Assembly (NCBI RefSeq): GCF_900184735.1
Contig: NZ_LT855385.1
Coordinates: forward strand, 138,877-202,876
DNA length: 64,000 nt
Source of the DNA: Paucisalibacillus globulus
GTDB taxonomy: Bacteria; Bacillota; Bacilli; Bacillales; Amphibacillaceae
Direction of reading: 5' to 3'
The notes under the pieces are model-generated. The model ran no database searches. It was not told the DNA's origin and saw only the letters and a program-made list of their open reading frames with translations. Shown here in pieces: positions 55,175 through 64,000 of the stretch; the first letter of the stretch is position 1, and each line of letters opens with the position of its first letter. A program made the position numbers and the translations under genes.

Positions 55175-55807
55175 AAACACAGCTTTGCAACGATATATTG
55201 GTTGACCCTTAGCAGAAAATTTTTCTTCATATTCTGTCATAACATTTTCTGGATCTTGGATTTTATGCAGATCTAAATTTATTTCTTGTAGTAACATTTC
55301 ATATTCGGAAAAACTTACTAACGAGTACTCAAATAACCCTCTATTATCTGTCTTGAAAATTAATTCCCCATCTGGGTCTAATACATTTTCATATCGTTCT
55401 AGAAAAGCACGGGAGGTTAATCTTCTCTTTTCATGGCGATTTTTTGGCCAAGGATCGGAAAAGTTTAAATAGATGGTAGAGACTTCGTTTGTTTCAAAGA
55501 TCTCATTTAAGTTCTCAGCGTTTTCTTGGATTAGACGAATATTTTGCTGTCCAGATTCTTGTACCTTCTGTGCAGCAGTTACGATTATACTCTTCGCAAG
55601 CTCAATTCCAATAAAATTGATATTGGGATACTGTTTTGCCATCCCTACAATAAACTGCCCTTTTCCAGTTCCAATTTCAACGTGAATAGGGTTATTATTA
55701 CCGAATACCTCTTGCCATTTATTTTTATGTTCACTTGGGTTTGGAATCACTAAATGGGTATTTTCTTGTAAGAAATCATCCGCCCAAGGCTTATTACGTT
55801 GACGCAA
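55163..55807 (-). CDS. trmB: tRNA (guanine-N7-)-methyltransferase
   Basis: Protein of 214 aa with a TTG start and AGAGGTG site. AdoMet motif HVEIGTGKGQFIVGMA (about 40-55), catalytic NFSDPWPKNRHEKRRL (about 115-130) and the GELIFKTDNRGLF segment. Makes m7G46 in tRNA. The ytzH gene is divergent and ytnP follows on the same strand beyond the terminator. Confidence 0.96.
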   Translation of the reverse strand: MRQRNKPWADDFLQENTHLVIPNPSEHKNKWQEVFGNNNPIHVEIGTGKGQFIVGMAKQYPNINFIGIELAKSIIVTAAQKVQESGQQNIRLIQENAENLNEIFETNEVSTIYLNFSDPWPKNRHEKRRLTSRAFLERYENVLDPDGELIFKTDNRGLFEYSLVSFSEYEMLLQEINLDLHKIQDPENVMTEYEEKFSAKGQPIYRCKAVFRGE

Positions 55808-55883
55808 ACTATTGCACCTCTTTCTCTCTTTATATTACATATTTTAGCTGAATTATCGAATACTAACCGGTGAGGTGAGTCAC

Positions 55884-56171
55884 ATGTCATTAACAGTAAA
55901 TAATCAACTAGAATTATTGATGGACTTATTAGATGAACAACAATCTGAATGCTGTGCACAAATTTCTGAATACCAACAAATTAAACGATTAGTAAAATCG
56001 ATGATGGCCAATAACACGATAACAGATGAACAACTGTTACAACTTCTTCCCGAGATCTACAATTATGGTAGACAAGGCGAGAGTGTTCAAAACCATGAAG
56101 AACATATTACATCAAATAAAGATAATATAAATAATTGGATAAGTGCTATTGAACAGACTAATTTACAATAA
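55884..56171 (+). CDS. ytzH: YtzH-like protein
   Basis: Protein of 95 aa from ATG 55884 (GAGGTGAG); the upstream in-frame GTG overlaps the RBS. Helical, hydrophilic: LTVNNQLELLMDLLDEQQSECCAQISEYQQI, then a second helix-rich half with NYGRQGE. It is conserved between trmB and ytmP in Bacillus. No known function. Ends inside the 3' end of ytmP (9-bp overlap, convergent). Confidence 0.85.
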   Translation: MSLTVNNQLELLMDLLDEQQSECCAQISEYQQIKRLVKSMMANNTITDEQLLQLLPEIYNYGRQGESVQNHEEHITSNKDNINNWISAIEQTNLQ

Positions 56172-56969
56172 TCTCATTTGGAAGTTCAGTTCTCTTAATG
56201 ACACAAGACGTTCTTCATACTTATCATGTTCGTTTCGCTCATAATGAAAAGATAAAAAAGTTAAGGCATCTGCAATCAGGTGCCAATACATTCGAATTAA
56301 GAACTGGTTATCAAGCTGAACACCATAATTTGTTAACCAGTTTTTCCAATTTTCTTTTGGGATATAAGAATTAAGAACCTTACCATAATCTACAATAGGA
56401 TCCGCTATCATGGCATTATCCCAGTCTATTAAAAATAATTGATTGTCATCGGTAAGAAGTAAATTATGATGGTTCATATCCCCATGACAAACTGTTTGCC
56501 TTTGTTGCCTAGCAATAGGTAAGTATTTATTTAAATAGGTAAGCCCATCTTTTATTTCTAATGATGCATGTCGAATATTATTTGAATTTAAACGCGCCTC
56601 AATAGAGTGAATACATTCATCCGCTGTAATGGGCTTCTTTCCTAACCGCAAAAGCATATGCAATAACTCTGTGGAATGGTGAATTTTATGAAGAAGATCC
56701 GTGACACGTTGATGCTGCATTTCAACTGGTCTTAATTCTCTTCCAGCTAGCCACTTTTGCGCCGTAACGACATCTCCATTATGCATCCGCTTCGTCCAGA
56801 CTAACTTCGGCACAATACCTTCTGCTGATAATACAGCTAGAAAAGGTGATGAATTTCGTTTAATAAATAACTGTTTTGATTCTTTTTTTGCAAAATAGGC
56901 CTCACCTGTCAGCCCACCAGCAGGAGTTATATCCCAATCTTCATCTAATACTTTCTTAAACCATTCCAT
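56163..56969 (-). CDS. ytmP: YtmP, choline/aminoglycoside kinase-fold phosphotransferase
   Basis: Protein of 268 aa; start at the ATG at 56969 gives GAGGA spacing of about seven, ATG 56972 is close behind. Kinase-like fold: GGLTGEAYFAKK ATP region, catalytic loop CHGDMNHHNLLLTDDNQLFLIDWDNAMIADP (about 155-186) with Asp, Asn and Asp ligands. The substrate is unknown. Conserved between ytzH and ytlR. Confidence 0.88.
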   Translation of the reverse strand: MEWFKKVLDEDWDITPAGGLTGEAYFAKKESKQLFIKRNSSPFLAVLSAEGIVPKLVWTKRMHNGDVVTAQKWLAGRELRPVEMQHQRVTDLLHKIHHSTELLHMLLRLGKKPITADECIHSIEARLNSNNIRHASLEIKDGLTYLNKYLPIARQQRQTVCHGDMNHHNLLLTDDNQLFLIDWDNAMIADPIVDYGKVLNSYIPKENWKNWLTNYGVQLDNQFLIRMYWHLIADALTFLSFHYERNEHDKYEERLVSLRELNFQMRLL

Positions 56970-57066
56970 CATGCATTCCTCAAATCACAATAATTATCTC
57001 TATTTAAAAACAAACATGTTAATAGATTATCGAATTATTACATTATTTTCAAGATGTCAAAGAGAT

Positions 57067-57999
57067 TTAATTACCAAAATCAGATCCCATTATTTGGATT
57101 TCCTGCTTATTTTTAGTAATAGAACAGGATTGACAGGAATTAGTTTGACCATCAACCTGATAAGTAATAGGGTGATTTGTCTGAATTGATAATGTCTCTG
57201 CATGGTATAGATTAACTTCTTTAAACCTGATATGCTTACCAGTAAAAACAGTTATAAAAAGTCCTAATATTTTCCACTTAGAAATATGGTGAATGATTAA
57301 AATAGGTATCACATTAGGCTGAATTTTAGCTGTTGGGATTATTTTCATTCCACCACCATAATATTGATGATTAGCAATTGTTACCATCCAGCAATCTTCA
57401 ATTATTTGTTTTTTTCCATCCATTATAACCTCAACCTGGAACGGTCTGAATTTAAATAATACCTGTATAAGTGCTATAACATAACTTAGCGTTCCAAGCC
57501 TTAGAGTATTTAGGAAATTCTTATAACTGGATTGGTTAGCCTTTTTTGCTATCTCTGCATCAAATCCGAAGCCTATACTATTAATAAAATCCCTTTGCTC
57601 GTTAAGATCAACACTATAACTACCTTTCCAGTATGGGATTCCTTGATTACCTTCTACTATTTTCTTCAAAATAGTGAGTGGAGAACCCTTAATGCTACAC
57701 CCTCTACCAAAGTCATTTCCAGAACCACCTGCAATAAAACTGATAGGTATCTGAGAGTCTCCTAAACCATTGATTACTTCATGAACTGTACCATCTCCAC
57801 CAATAATTATAATTGATTTAAGGTTATTAATAGTTTCAATTTTGATTTGATTCGCTATTTCCTCTGCATGGCCAGGATATTCTGTTAAATAGACTCTACT
57901 TATTAAACTTTGATAAAGTTCACTTTTCTCGATCTTCTTAAATATATTTAATCCTCGCCCATTACCAGCTACAGGATTTACGATAAAGATATACATCAT
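57067..57999 (-). CDS. ytlR: YtlR, diacylglycerol/lipid kinase family protein
   Basis: Protein of 310 aa. The DAGK catalytic domain is evident: FIVNPVAGNGRG (about 4-15), IIIIGGDGTVHEVINGLG (about 64-81) and AGGSGNDFGRG. The lower C-terminal lobe has YYGGGMKIIPTAK. It may phosphorylate a lipid such as diacylglycerol or undecaprenol with ATP; the substrate is unknown. ATG overlaps the ytlQ stop (ATGA), so co-translated. Confidence 0.9.
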   Translation of the reverse strand: MMYIFIVNPVAGNGRGLNIFKKIEKSELYQSLISRVYLTEYPGHAEEIANQIKIETINNLKSIIIIGGDGTVHEVINGLGDSQIPISFIAGGSGNDFGRGCSIKGSPLTILKKIVEGNQGIPYWKGSYSVDLNEQRDFINSIGFGFDAEIAKKANQSSYKNFLNTLRLGTLSYVIALIQVLFKFRPFQVEVIMDGKKQIIEDCWMVTIANHQYYGGGMKIIPTAKIQPNVIPILIIHHISKWKILGLFITVFTGKHIRFKEVNLYHAETLSIQTNHPITYQVDGQTNSCQSCSITKNKQEIQIMGSDFGN

Positions 58000-58922
58000 C
58001 GTTCATCCTCTTCTATGAATGAAAATCCATTTTGATTTTCATCTTCTTCCCACTCAGGGCGCTTCACATAAGAAGATTGGCAATGTTTTAACAAGGCTTC
58101 TGCGGCCTTTAATTGGCTACCTTTTAATGGAGAGATTAAGGAACGTTTTTCTTGAAACCACTTTTCATATTCCTGTTTACCTACTACTCTAGTTTGGTAT
58201 GGTTCTGAAAGATAATTAATTACATTAGTACGAGAAAGCACTATTTTTTCAATCGGGAAGTTAATATCATGCTTCTCAAGAATACCCTTGATGATTTTCT
58301 CAGACCTCTTTAAAGCAAACATAGGACTTAATCGTTTCGTCTGCTTGTTATCATATTCGTGTGTCCAACTTCGATCATCAGATGCCGTAATAACAGTATC
58401 TAAATGGTCTTCTAATAAATAAATAACTTCAATACCTACAGGACTTATTAGAATAATCTCCGCCTCAATAGGTGCGTTACGAAGTTCAAAAATAGGGTAA
58501 TACATGAGTAGGTACGTGTCAGGAAAGCGTTTCAGAAAATATTGCAAAGTCATATCTGAGTAATACTTTTTATCTACAAAAGACACATTAGAAATCGTAG
58601 ATGTAGCCCACTTCATTTGAAATGGAAGTAAGTGCTCCAAAAAGTAATGTTTTAACTCCTCTTCGGATTTCGGTATGGCTGTTTCCTTTTCTTCTTCTAC
58701 AACTGGATCATCTTGAACTTTTCTTTTTAAGAGTGTTTTCCATTTAGATTCTTTTGGAATTTCCTCTTCTTCCACGTTACCCGTCAGTGGCTCATGATTA
58801 CTCCAGAGATGAAGTATCCTATTCCAGTTATCTTGTTTCATACGGATAAATTGGCTTGGATATCTGTAAATATCCCATTCATAACGGGTAATATAATTTT
58901 GCAACTTAATTAATTGGGCCAA
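57996..58922 (-). CDS. ytlQ: YtlQ conserved protein (NERD-like region possible)
   Basis: Protein of 308 aa with a TTG start and AAGGGGG site. Contains a long acidic/basic linker (about 50-95) and a central strand-rich region EAEIILISPVGIEVIYLLED that recalls NERD or restriction-endonuclease-like folds. No catalytic motif can be safely named. It is translationally coupled to ytlR and close to thpR, as in Bacillus. I recognise it by position and length more than by motif. Confidence 0.78.
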   Translation of the reverse strand: MAQLIKLQNYITRYEWDIYRYPSQFIRMKQDNWNRILHLWSNHEPLTGNVEEEEIPKESKWKTLLKRKVQDDPVVEEEKETAIPKSEEELKHYFLEHLLPFQMKWATSTISNVSFVDKKYYSDMTLQYFLKRFPDTYLLMYYPIFELRNAPIEAEIILISPVGIEVIYLLEDHLDTVITASDDRSWTHEYDNKQTKRLSPMFALKRSEKIIKGILEKHDINFPIEKIVLSRTNVINYLSEPYQTRVVGKQEYEKWFQEKRSLISPLKGSQLKAAEALLKHCQSSYVKRPEWEEDENQNGFSFIEEDER

Positions 58923-58926
58923 TTGA

Positions 58927-59490
58927 TTACCCCCTTAAATAAAAAGTTTCCACTTTCTCATACTTTGGAGATTTCGATGGAAAGATTTGATATAATACAA
59001 ACTCTTCTATATTTATATGAAATCTTTCCGCTTCATAGTTCTCCTTTATAGCTTTTAAGTTTTCAGCATGTTCATGTGAACCACTCCATTTTTTAGCTAA
59101 TGTGATATGAGGTCGATATGGTCTGTTTTCTTTATTAAAGCCCATAGAAGTTGCTACAAGTTCTACTTTTTTATAAAGTTCTTCCAGTAGATTGTTATTC
59201 TCTACACCCGCCCACAAAACACGAGGTTTATCATGTTTACCAAACGTTCCAATTGAACCGACCGATACAGTAAATTTAGGGTGTTCAATTGAACGTAATG
59301 AAACCCGTAATTTTTCTAGTCTATCTTGATCGACTGCCCCTAAAAATTTAAGTGTTATATGTAAATCTGCTTTATGTGGCCAGATTTTATAAGAAAGTTC
59401 ATCTTGCAATTGCACTTGCCAATTTAGAAATTTTTCTTTTAACTCATTGGCCACGGGTAAAGCTATAAAATAATGTGATGATTGTCCCAT
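58927..59490 (-). CDS. thpR: RNA 2',3'-cyclic phosphodiesterase ThpR (YtlP)
   Basis: Protein of 187 aa with the two H-x-T-x motifs of the 2H phosphoesterase family: HITLKFLG (about 44-51) and HITLAKKW (about 128-135). Opens 2',3'-cyclic phosphate RNA ends. Cytoplasmic. Between the pseudouridine synthase and ytlQ, five bases from the latter, in one minus-strand operon. Confidence 0.93.
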   Translation of the reverse strand: MGQSSHYFIALPVANELKEKFLNWQVQLQDELSYKIWPHKADLHITLKFLGAVDQDRLEKLRVSLRSIEHPKFTVSVGSIGTFGKHDKPRVLWAGVENNNLLEELYKKVELVATSMGFNKENRPYRPHITLAKKWSGSHEHAENLKAIKENYEAERFHINIEEFVLYQIFPSKSPKYEKVETFYLRG

Positions 59491-59499
59491 CTAAATCCC

Positions 59500-60213
59500 T
59501 CACTTAATAGACTTACAATAAGAAAGTTCTTCTTCATTTAATTCACGATATGTTCCGATTTTTAAAGTTTGATCTAATTCTAGCTTCCCCATGGACAGCC
59601 TTTTCAAGTACACAACTTTTTTCCCCACGGCTTCAAACATGCGCTTCACTTGATGGAACTTTCCTTCCGTTATGGTTACTTCGATTTCAGATTGGCTACC
59701 AGCAGATAGGATTTTAAGAGATGCAGGTTTCGTTATATAACCATCCTCTAGTGATACACCAGAAGCAAATGCCTGAACATCTTCCTCCGTTACATGTCCA
59801 GCAATTTTAGCATAATATGTTTTGCCTACGTCCTTTTTTGGTGACAGAAGCTGATGTGCGAGTTGACCATCATTCGTAATTAGTAGAAGCCCCTCCGTAT
59901 CCTTATCCAACCTACCTACAGGGAAGGGCTTATAATGCTGAAATTCTGGCTCTAATAAATCTATAACTGTTTTATCATGACGATCATCCGTTGCCGAAAT
60001 AACTCCCGGTGGTTTATGCATCATTAAATAAATATATGGCTTGTATTCCACAACATTTTCTCCGACCATAATCACGTCATTTTCTGGATCGACTTTTGCT
60101 CCACTGTCTTTCACAATCGTATCATTTACCCTTACAGCCTTACTTTTTACTAAGGCTTTAACGTCCTTCCTTGAACCAAATCCCATATTTGAAAGTAATT
60201 TATCTAATCTCAC
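59500..60213 (-). CDS. ytzG: RsuA/RluB-family pseudouridine synthase (YtzG)
   Basis: Protein of 237 aa. An N-terminal S4 domain (MRLDKLLSNMGFGSRKDVKAL) and the RsuA catalytic segment KPFPVGRLDKDTEGLLLITNDG with the active Asp in GRLDKDT (near residue 102), then EGKFHQVKRMFEAVGKKVVYLKR. Isomerises a uridine in rRNA, probably 16S, to pseudouridine. Stops 10 bp before thpR and starts 8 bp after murJ, so probably one operon. Confidence 0.93.
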   Translation of the reverse strand: MRLDKLLSNMGFGSRKDVKALVKSKAVRVNDTIVKDSGAKVDPENDVIMVGENVVEYKPYIYLMMHKPPGVISATDDRHDKTVIDLLEPEFQHYKPFPVGRLDKDTEGLLLITNDGQLAHQLLSPKKDVGKTYYAKIAGHVTEEDVQAFASGVSLEDGYITKPASLKILSAGSQSEIEVTITEGKFHQVKRMFEAVGKKVVYLKRLSMGKLELDQTLKIGTYRELNEEELSYCKSIK

Positions 60214-60221
60214 TTCAACAC

Positions 60222-61841
60222 CTACTTAAATATCTTTCCTAGTATTCGTACGCGGTCCCCTAATACTCTTTCTAATAATGTGGACTTATATGCAAAATAT
60301 AGGTAAACAAACCCACCAACGCTTACTCCCAAGATAAGCATAAGCATTAAACCTAATCGTGATTCTTCAAATGGGAATATAGCACCAAGTACTAGCTTCA
60401 ATATAAGCACCACAATCCACATAAAGAGAACAAAAATACCAATTAATATAGTACGCTTTATAAGTTGCTTAAAAGGAAATTCAACTGACTTTTTAATACG
60501 TATTAGATTTAAACCAACCGCTATCCCTACACCAATTGCTGTAGCAAAGATAGAACCCTTTGCTCCAAACCAATGAATAAATTGGATATTAAACAAGATT
60601 TTAAATAATAAGCCTGCAAGTAAATTAAATACTGCATGATTTTGCTGGTTAATACCTTGAAGTACTGCTGCAGTTACACTTAGTAGAGCAAACAATATAC
60701 CAATAGGTGCATACCAACCTAATAGAGCCCCTGTTTCCTCGATATTTTCTAGATTGTATAATGTTCCATAGGCCTCTTTTGAAAGCATGGATAAACCAAA
60801 CGAGGCAGGAATAACTAACACTAAGATTATCTGTAATGCTTGATTAATTTGATTAATTAATTGCGGCTTTTGTCCTTGTGTAAAGGAAGATGTAAGAACT
60901 GGCATTACAGCTAAGGATAGCCCAGTAGCAAGTGTTACCGGAATAATAACTAATTTATGTGATAATGTATAGATCGAACCTAATAATGCTGTTGCAATCT
61001 TTTCTTGACCGATATCATCCATCGCGCGAAGAAATGTAAAGTTATCCACCAATTGAAACATTGGAATAGCAATAGATACAATGACAAAAGGTCCTGCGTA
61101 ACGGAATAACTCTGATAGTAATTCTTTCTTAGGAATATCATGTGTAAATTCTTGTTGCGTAATATTCTTGTCTAAATGTCGTTTTCTTTTTTTCCAATAA
61201 ACTAATAAAACAACATAAGAAGCTATTGCACCAATAAATGCTGCAAACGTTGCAAAGCCAACCGCAGTAGTTACTTCTCCATCCAGAATATTTAGGATAA
61301 TAAATACTGCAATTAAAAGGAAAATAATTCGAACTATCTGTTCAATAACCTGTGATACAGCTGTTGGACCCATGGATTGATGCCCTTGAAAGAATCCACG
61401 GAAGATACTCATCGATGGGGTAATAATTAATGCAAAACTGACCATCCGAATAACCATGGTTATGTCTTCTACTCTTATTGTCGTTTCAATATCACTTATA
61501 ATTTGATTTGCTATAAACTCAGCACCGAAGAATAAAGCTAAAAAGGTAACGATACCTGTTAAGGCCATGATGGACATCCCGGTCTTAAACATTCTCATAC
61601 CTGTATAATAGTCCCCTAAAGAGTTATATTTAGATACAAATTTGGATACTGCCAATGGAACTCCGACTGTAGCAACAGTAACCAAAATACTGTACGGTAG
61701 GTAAGCAAATTGGTACAATGTCACACCGTCTGCTCCAACCATAGCATTAAATGGTATGACATAAATCATTCCTAGAAATTTAGATAAAAATGAGGCTGCT
61801 GTTAAAAGAAAAGCGCCTCTAACAATCGTTGACTTCGACAT
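60222..61841 (-). CDS. murJ: Lipid II flippase MurJ (YtgP, MATE/MVF superfamily)
   Basis: Protein of 539 aa with about 14 membrane helices spread evenly; MVF signature GAFLLTAASFLSKFLGMIYVIPFNAMVGADG at the N-terminus and FFQGHQSMGPTAVSQVIEQIVRIIFLL near 150-180. YtgP is the MurJ-type flippase of B. subtilis that moves lipid II across the membrane for wall synthesis. First gene of the murJ-ytzG-thpR-ytlQ-ytlR run on the minus strand. It is divergent from ytfP. Confidence 0.93.
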   Translation of the reverse strand: MSKSTIVRGAFLLTAASFLSKFLGMIYVIPFNAMVGADGVTLYQFAYLPYSILVTVATVGVPLAVSKFVSKYNSLGDYYTGMRMFKTGMSIMALTGIVTFLALFFGAEFIANQIISDIETTIRVEDITMVIRMVSFALIITPSMSIFRGFFQGHQSMGPTAVSQVIEQIVRIIFLLIAVFIILNILDGEVTTAVGFATFAAFIGAIASYVVLLVYWKKRKRHLDKNITQQEFTHDIPKKELLSELFRYAGPFVIVSIAIPMFQLVDNFTFLRAMDDIGQEKIATALLGSIYTLSHKLVIIPVTLATGLSLAVMPVLTSSFTQGQKPQLINQINQALQIILVLVIPASFGLSMLSKEAYGTLYNLENIEETGALLGWYAPIGILFALLSVTAAVLQGINQQNHAVFNLLAGLLFKILFNIQFIHWFGAKGSIFATAIGVGIAVGLNLIRIKKSVEFPFKQLIKRTILIGIFVLFMWIVVLILKLVLGAIFPFEESRLGLMLMLILGVSVGGFVYLYFAYKSTLLERVLGDRVRILGKIFK

Positions 61842-62011
61842 TTTTTCACCTGCATCTACAATTAAAATATTACATTAAGCCTATTTTATCACACTACCGG
61901 TTACATAGTTAACCATATATACCCATTCGTAAAGAACACCGAATTTTATGCCTAATAATGGTGTATATGCATAAAGAAATGGTAAAATACTTTAGAAAGG
62001 AATGAGTACGC

Positions 62012-63280
62012 TTGATATATGATGTAATAGTAATTGGTGGTGGACCTTCTGGTTTAATGGCTTCCATTGCTGCCGCTGAACACGGTGGGAAAACCATGCT
62101 AATTGAAAAAGGTAATAAATTAGGGAAAAAACTGGCCATTTCTGGTGGTGGACGTTGTAATGTGACCAATCGATTACCTCAAGAGGAGGTTATTAAACAT
62201 ATTCCCGGGAATGGTCGTTTTCTATATAGTGCGTTTTCAGTTTTTAATAACTATGATATAATCGATTTTTTTGAAAATATGGGAGTGGCATTAAAGGAAG
62301 AAGACCATGGCCGTATGTTCCCAGTCTCCAACTCAGCTAAAACCGTTGTAAATGCCTTAATTGATAAAATGGATGAATTGAACGTGAATGTACAATTAAA
62401 TACTGCTGTAGAGGCCATTCACTTCGATGAGAATACACATACGATTATCCTTCAAAGTGGAGAGAAAATCGAAACAAAATCCGTTGTTATTGCTGTTGGT
62501 GGTAAAGCTGTTCCTCATACAGGTTCGACAGGTGATGGATACGCCTGGGCAAAAAAAGCTGGTCACACAATCACCGAACTGTATCCAACTGAAGTTGCAT
62601 TAACTTCTAATGAAGGATTTATTAAAGAAAAGACTTTACAAGGACTGTCATTAAGAGATGTGGCATTATCTGTATTAAGTAAAAAGAATAAACCAATTAT
62701 TACGCATAAGATGGATATGATATTTACACACTTTGGTGTATCTGGACCTGCAGTATTACGCTGCTCTCAATTCGTTGTGAAGGAAATTATGAAAGGTAAC
62801 AAGAAAGTAACGATGCATCTAGACGTATTACCTGAAAAAAATGAAAATCAGCTTTTACAGGAGATCACCTCTTCACTGGAACAAAACCCAAAAAAGGCAG
62901 TAAAAAATTTACTTAAAGGAATTGTACCCGAAAGATTTTTAAGCTTTGTTTTAGAGAAGAATAATGTTCCTGAAGATTTAAAAGCAGCAAATCTCGGAAA
63001 AGACACATTGCGATCCATTGTCCAAGACTTAAAAAATTTCACTTTTCTTGTGAATGGATCATTACCTCTTGAGAAAGCCTTTGTTACGGGTGGTGGAGTT
63101 TCAATTAAAGAAATTGTCCCGAACACGATGCAATCTAAAATTATGGAACGCTTATTTTTCTGTGGAGAAATTCTAGATATTCACGGTTATACTGGTGGAT
63201 ATAATATAACATCTGCTCTTGTGACTGGAAGACTTGCTGGAATGAATGCAGCATTTGAAGCATTCTATACTGGTATTTGA
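62012..63280 (+). CDS. ytfP: YtfP, HI0933-family flavoprotein
   Basis: Protein of 422 aa with a TTG start; a stop three codons upstream in frame and AAAGGA 11 bases before fix the start. FAD site [22 protein letters not shown] (about 5-26), [14 protein letters not shown] and the C-terminal [21 protein letters not shown] are characteristic. The function is unknown; a role in maturing rRNA or RNA dihydrouridine (RdsA-like) has been suggested for relatives. Monocistronic. Confidence 0.92.
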   Translation: MIYDVIVIGGGPSGLMASIAAAEHGGKTMLIEKGNKLGKKLAISGGGRCNVTNRLPQEEVIKHIPGNGRFLYSAFSVFNNYDIIDFFENMGVALKEEDHGRMFPVSNSAKTVVNALIDKMDELNVNVQLNTAVEAIHFDENTHTIILQSGEKIETKSVVIAVGGKAVPHTGSTGDGYAWAKKAGHTITELYPTEVALTSNEGFIKEKTLQGLSLRDVALSVLSKKNKPIITHKMDMIFTHFGVSGPAVLRCSQFVVKEIMKGNKKVTMHLDVLPEKNENQLLQEITSSLEQNPKKAVKNLLKGIVPERFLSFVLEKNNVPEDLKAANLGKDTLRSIVQDLKNFTFLVNGSLPLEKAFVTGGGVSIKEIVPNTMQSKIMERLFFCGEILDIHGYTGGYNITSALVTGRLAGMNAAFEAFYTGI

Positions 63281-63362
63281 TTCCGCTTATCTTTTCACCT
63301 TGGTGTGGAACTATATAAATGTATGGGGACAAAAAATGGCACAAAGAAAGGGTTGGTTATGA

Positions 63363-63551
63363 ATGCAAACAAGAGGCAAATGGTTGCCCATCCTTGCATC
63401 AGTTGGTGTAGGTGCAGCTACTTACTATACCATGAGAAAGAACAACCATAATCTTGGCCAAACGGTTGCTAAGATGGTTCCATTTTTTGCTGGAATGCGT
63501 GGCGGTAATACAGGAAACTCTGGAAAACTTGGACCATTCGGCATGGCATAG
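63363..63551 (+). CDS. Small protein with N-terminal hydrophobic segment, unknown function
   Basis: Protein of 62 aa with AAAGAAAGGG upstream and a perfect terminator downstream. A short hydrophobic segment (WLPILASVGVGAATYYTM) is followed by a Gly/Asn-rich end (FFAGMRGGNTGNSGKLGPFGMA). It resembles small Bacillus proteins of YrzQ type, but that is not certain. Probably membrane-associated. Confidence 0.7.
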   Translation: MQTRGKWLPILASVGVGAATYYTMRKNNHNLGQTVAKMVPFFAGMRGGNTGNSGKLGPFGMA

Positions 63552-63580
63552 AAAAGCGCACCTTCGAGGTGCGCTTTTTT
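63552..63580 (+). terminator. Terminator of the gene at 63363
   Basis: AAAAGCGCACCT and AGGTGCGCTTTT form a perfect stem around a four-base loop, followed by T. Confidence 0.92.
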
Positions 63581-63612
63581 ATTACCTTCTATACTGGTGA
63601 ACTTGAGAACAA

Positions 63613-64000
63613 TTAGGTGTAACTGAATAGCACATAGTTTGGCACTTTGGAAACATTATCCATTGTCTCGAGTGCATGATTTATAGTTTTGGGCTCATGC
63701 TTCATGGTTTCGGATGCATGATTCATGGTTTTGGGCTCATGAGCCATAGCTTCGGGAGCATACTTCAGTGGATTGGGATCATGATCCATAGCTTCGGGAG
63801 CATACTTCAGTGGATTGGGATCATGATCCATAGCTTCGGGAGCATACTTCAGTGGATTGGACTCATGAGCCACAGCTTCGGGAGCATACTTCAGTGGATT
63901 GGGATCATGATCCATAGCTTCGGGAGCATACTTCAGTGGATTGGGATCATGATCCATAGCTTCGGGAGCATACTTCAGTGGATTGGGATCATGATCCATA
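63613..64000 (-). CDS. 14-residue tandem repeat protein (3' part, runs off the window)
   Basis: Open without stop from the window edge to 63613. Six units of M-D-H-D-P-N-P-L-K-Y-A-P-E-A (one variant V-A-H-E-S), then two diverged units (MAHEPKTMNHASET, MKHEPKTINHALET) and a tail ending YVLFSYT. The unit is exactly 42 bp. Other frames of this array are closed by stops, so this is a single real reading frame. The protein is hydrophilic, acidic, without Cys or membrane helix in the part seen. The motif shares H2, P4, A10 and P11 with the array at 37.6 kb. True start and any N-terminal domain lie beyond the window. Confidence 0.7.
   Translation of the reverse strand, partial: MDHDPNPLKYAPEAMDHDPNPLKYAPEAMDHDPNPLKYAPEAVAHESNPLKYAPEAMDHDPNPLKYAPEAMDHDPNPLKYAPEAMAHEPKTMNHASETMKHEPKTINHALETMDNVSKVPNYVLFSYT
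63690..64000 (-). repeat. 42-bp tandem repeat array, locus 2
   Basis: Consecutive 42-bp copies, near identical for the outer six (differences only in the VAHES unit), diverging toward the 3' end of the gene. The array continues past the right edge. Confidence 0.9.

Overview
The window is a low-GC, spore-forming Firmicute chromosome segment, most likely a Bacillaceae member of the Oceanobacillus/Virgibacillus kind (genus is inference). Support comes from an alpha/beta-type SASP, YtfJ/GerW, SftA, EzrA, CcpA, a Tyr T-box leader, strong Shine-Dalgarno sites, and a gene order that closely follows the ytkL-ytfP segment of the Bacillus subtilis chromosome.

Layout. 1-4.6 kb: a type IV pilus assembly operon on the minus strand (prepilins, PilB, PilT, start of PilC) with a divergent prepilin-like gene. 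5-14 kb: YtkL hydrolase, PspA, M24 peptidase, alanine dehydrogenase, universal stress protein, ackA-ytxK, tpx, ytfJ-ytfI and a SASP gene. 14-22 kb: thiI-nifZ (tRNA thiolation), ezrA, a composite intergenic repeat, a TetR regulator, free Met-sulfoxide reductase and the diguanylate cyclase dgcP. 22-28 kb: rpsD with its S4 leader, an odd HTH protein whose body is a degenerate ATP synthase beta subunit, an acetamidase/formamidase, and tyrS with a T-box. 28-37.5 kb: a class A PBP, a phosphotransferase, acuABC, motPS and ccpA. 37.6-38.3 kb: a 42-bp tandem array. 38.3-48 kb: aroA (DAHP synthase/chorismate mutase), an FtsA-like ATPase with C-terminal repeats, ytxHG, murC, a nicotinate phosphoribosyltransferase and sftA, then a second copy of the composite repeat. 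48.5-63.6 kb: the conserved ytpR, ytpQ, ytoQ, ytoP, ytzB, ytnP, trmB, ytzH, ytmP, ytlR, ytlQ, thpR, rsuA-type, murJ, ytfP block. The right edge holds a second 42-bp/14-residue repeat gene that runs off the window.

Most genes are conserved housekeeping: cell wall and division (PBP, MurC, MurJ, EzrA, SftA), overflow and acetate metabolism (AckA, CcpA, AcuABC), translation (S4, TyrRS, ThiI, TrmB, pseudouridine synthase) and sporulation. The less ordinary material is: (i) the HTH/F1-beta hybrid at 23.5 kb; (ii) two intergenic composite elements at 18.7-19.0 and 47.96-48.4 kb, sharing edges and two related hairpin-ended modules whose terminal stems covary; (iii) two 42-bp arrays coding for a related 14-residue motif, one apparently decayed by repeated in-frame TAG codons and one intact; (iv) a pilus locus with a prepilin bearing a beta-helix-like C-terminus; (v) a thiol peroxidase lacking the resolving cysteine. 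Start sites were re-chosen in many genes using ribosome binding sites and family lengths. All family assignments are from reading the sequence; no database search was run.
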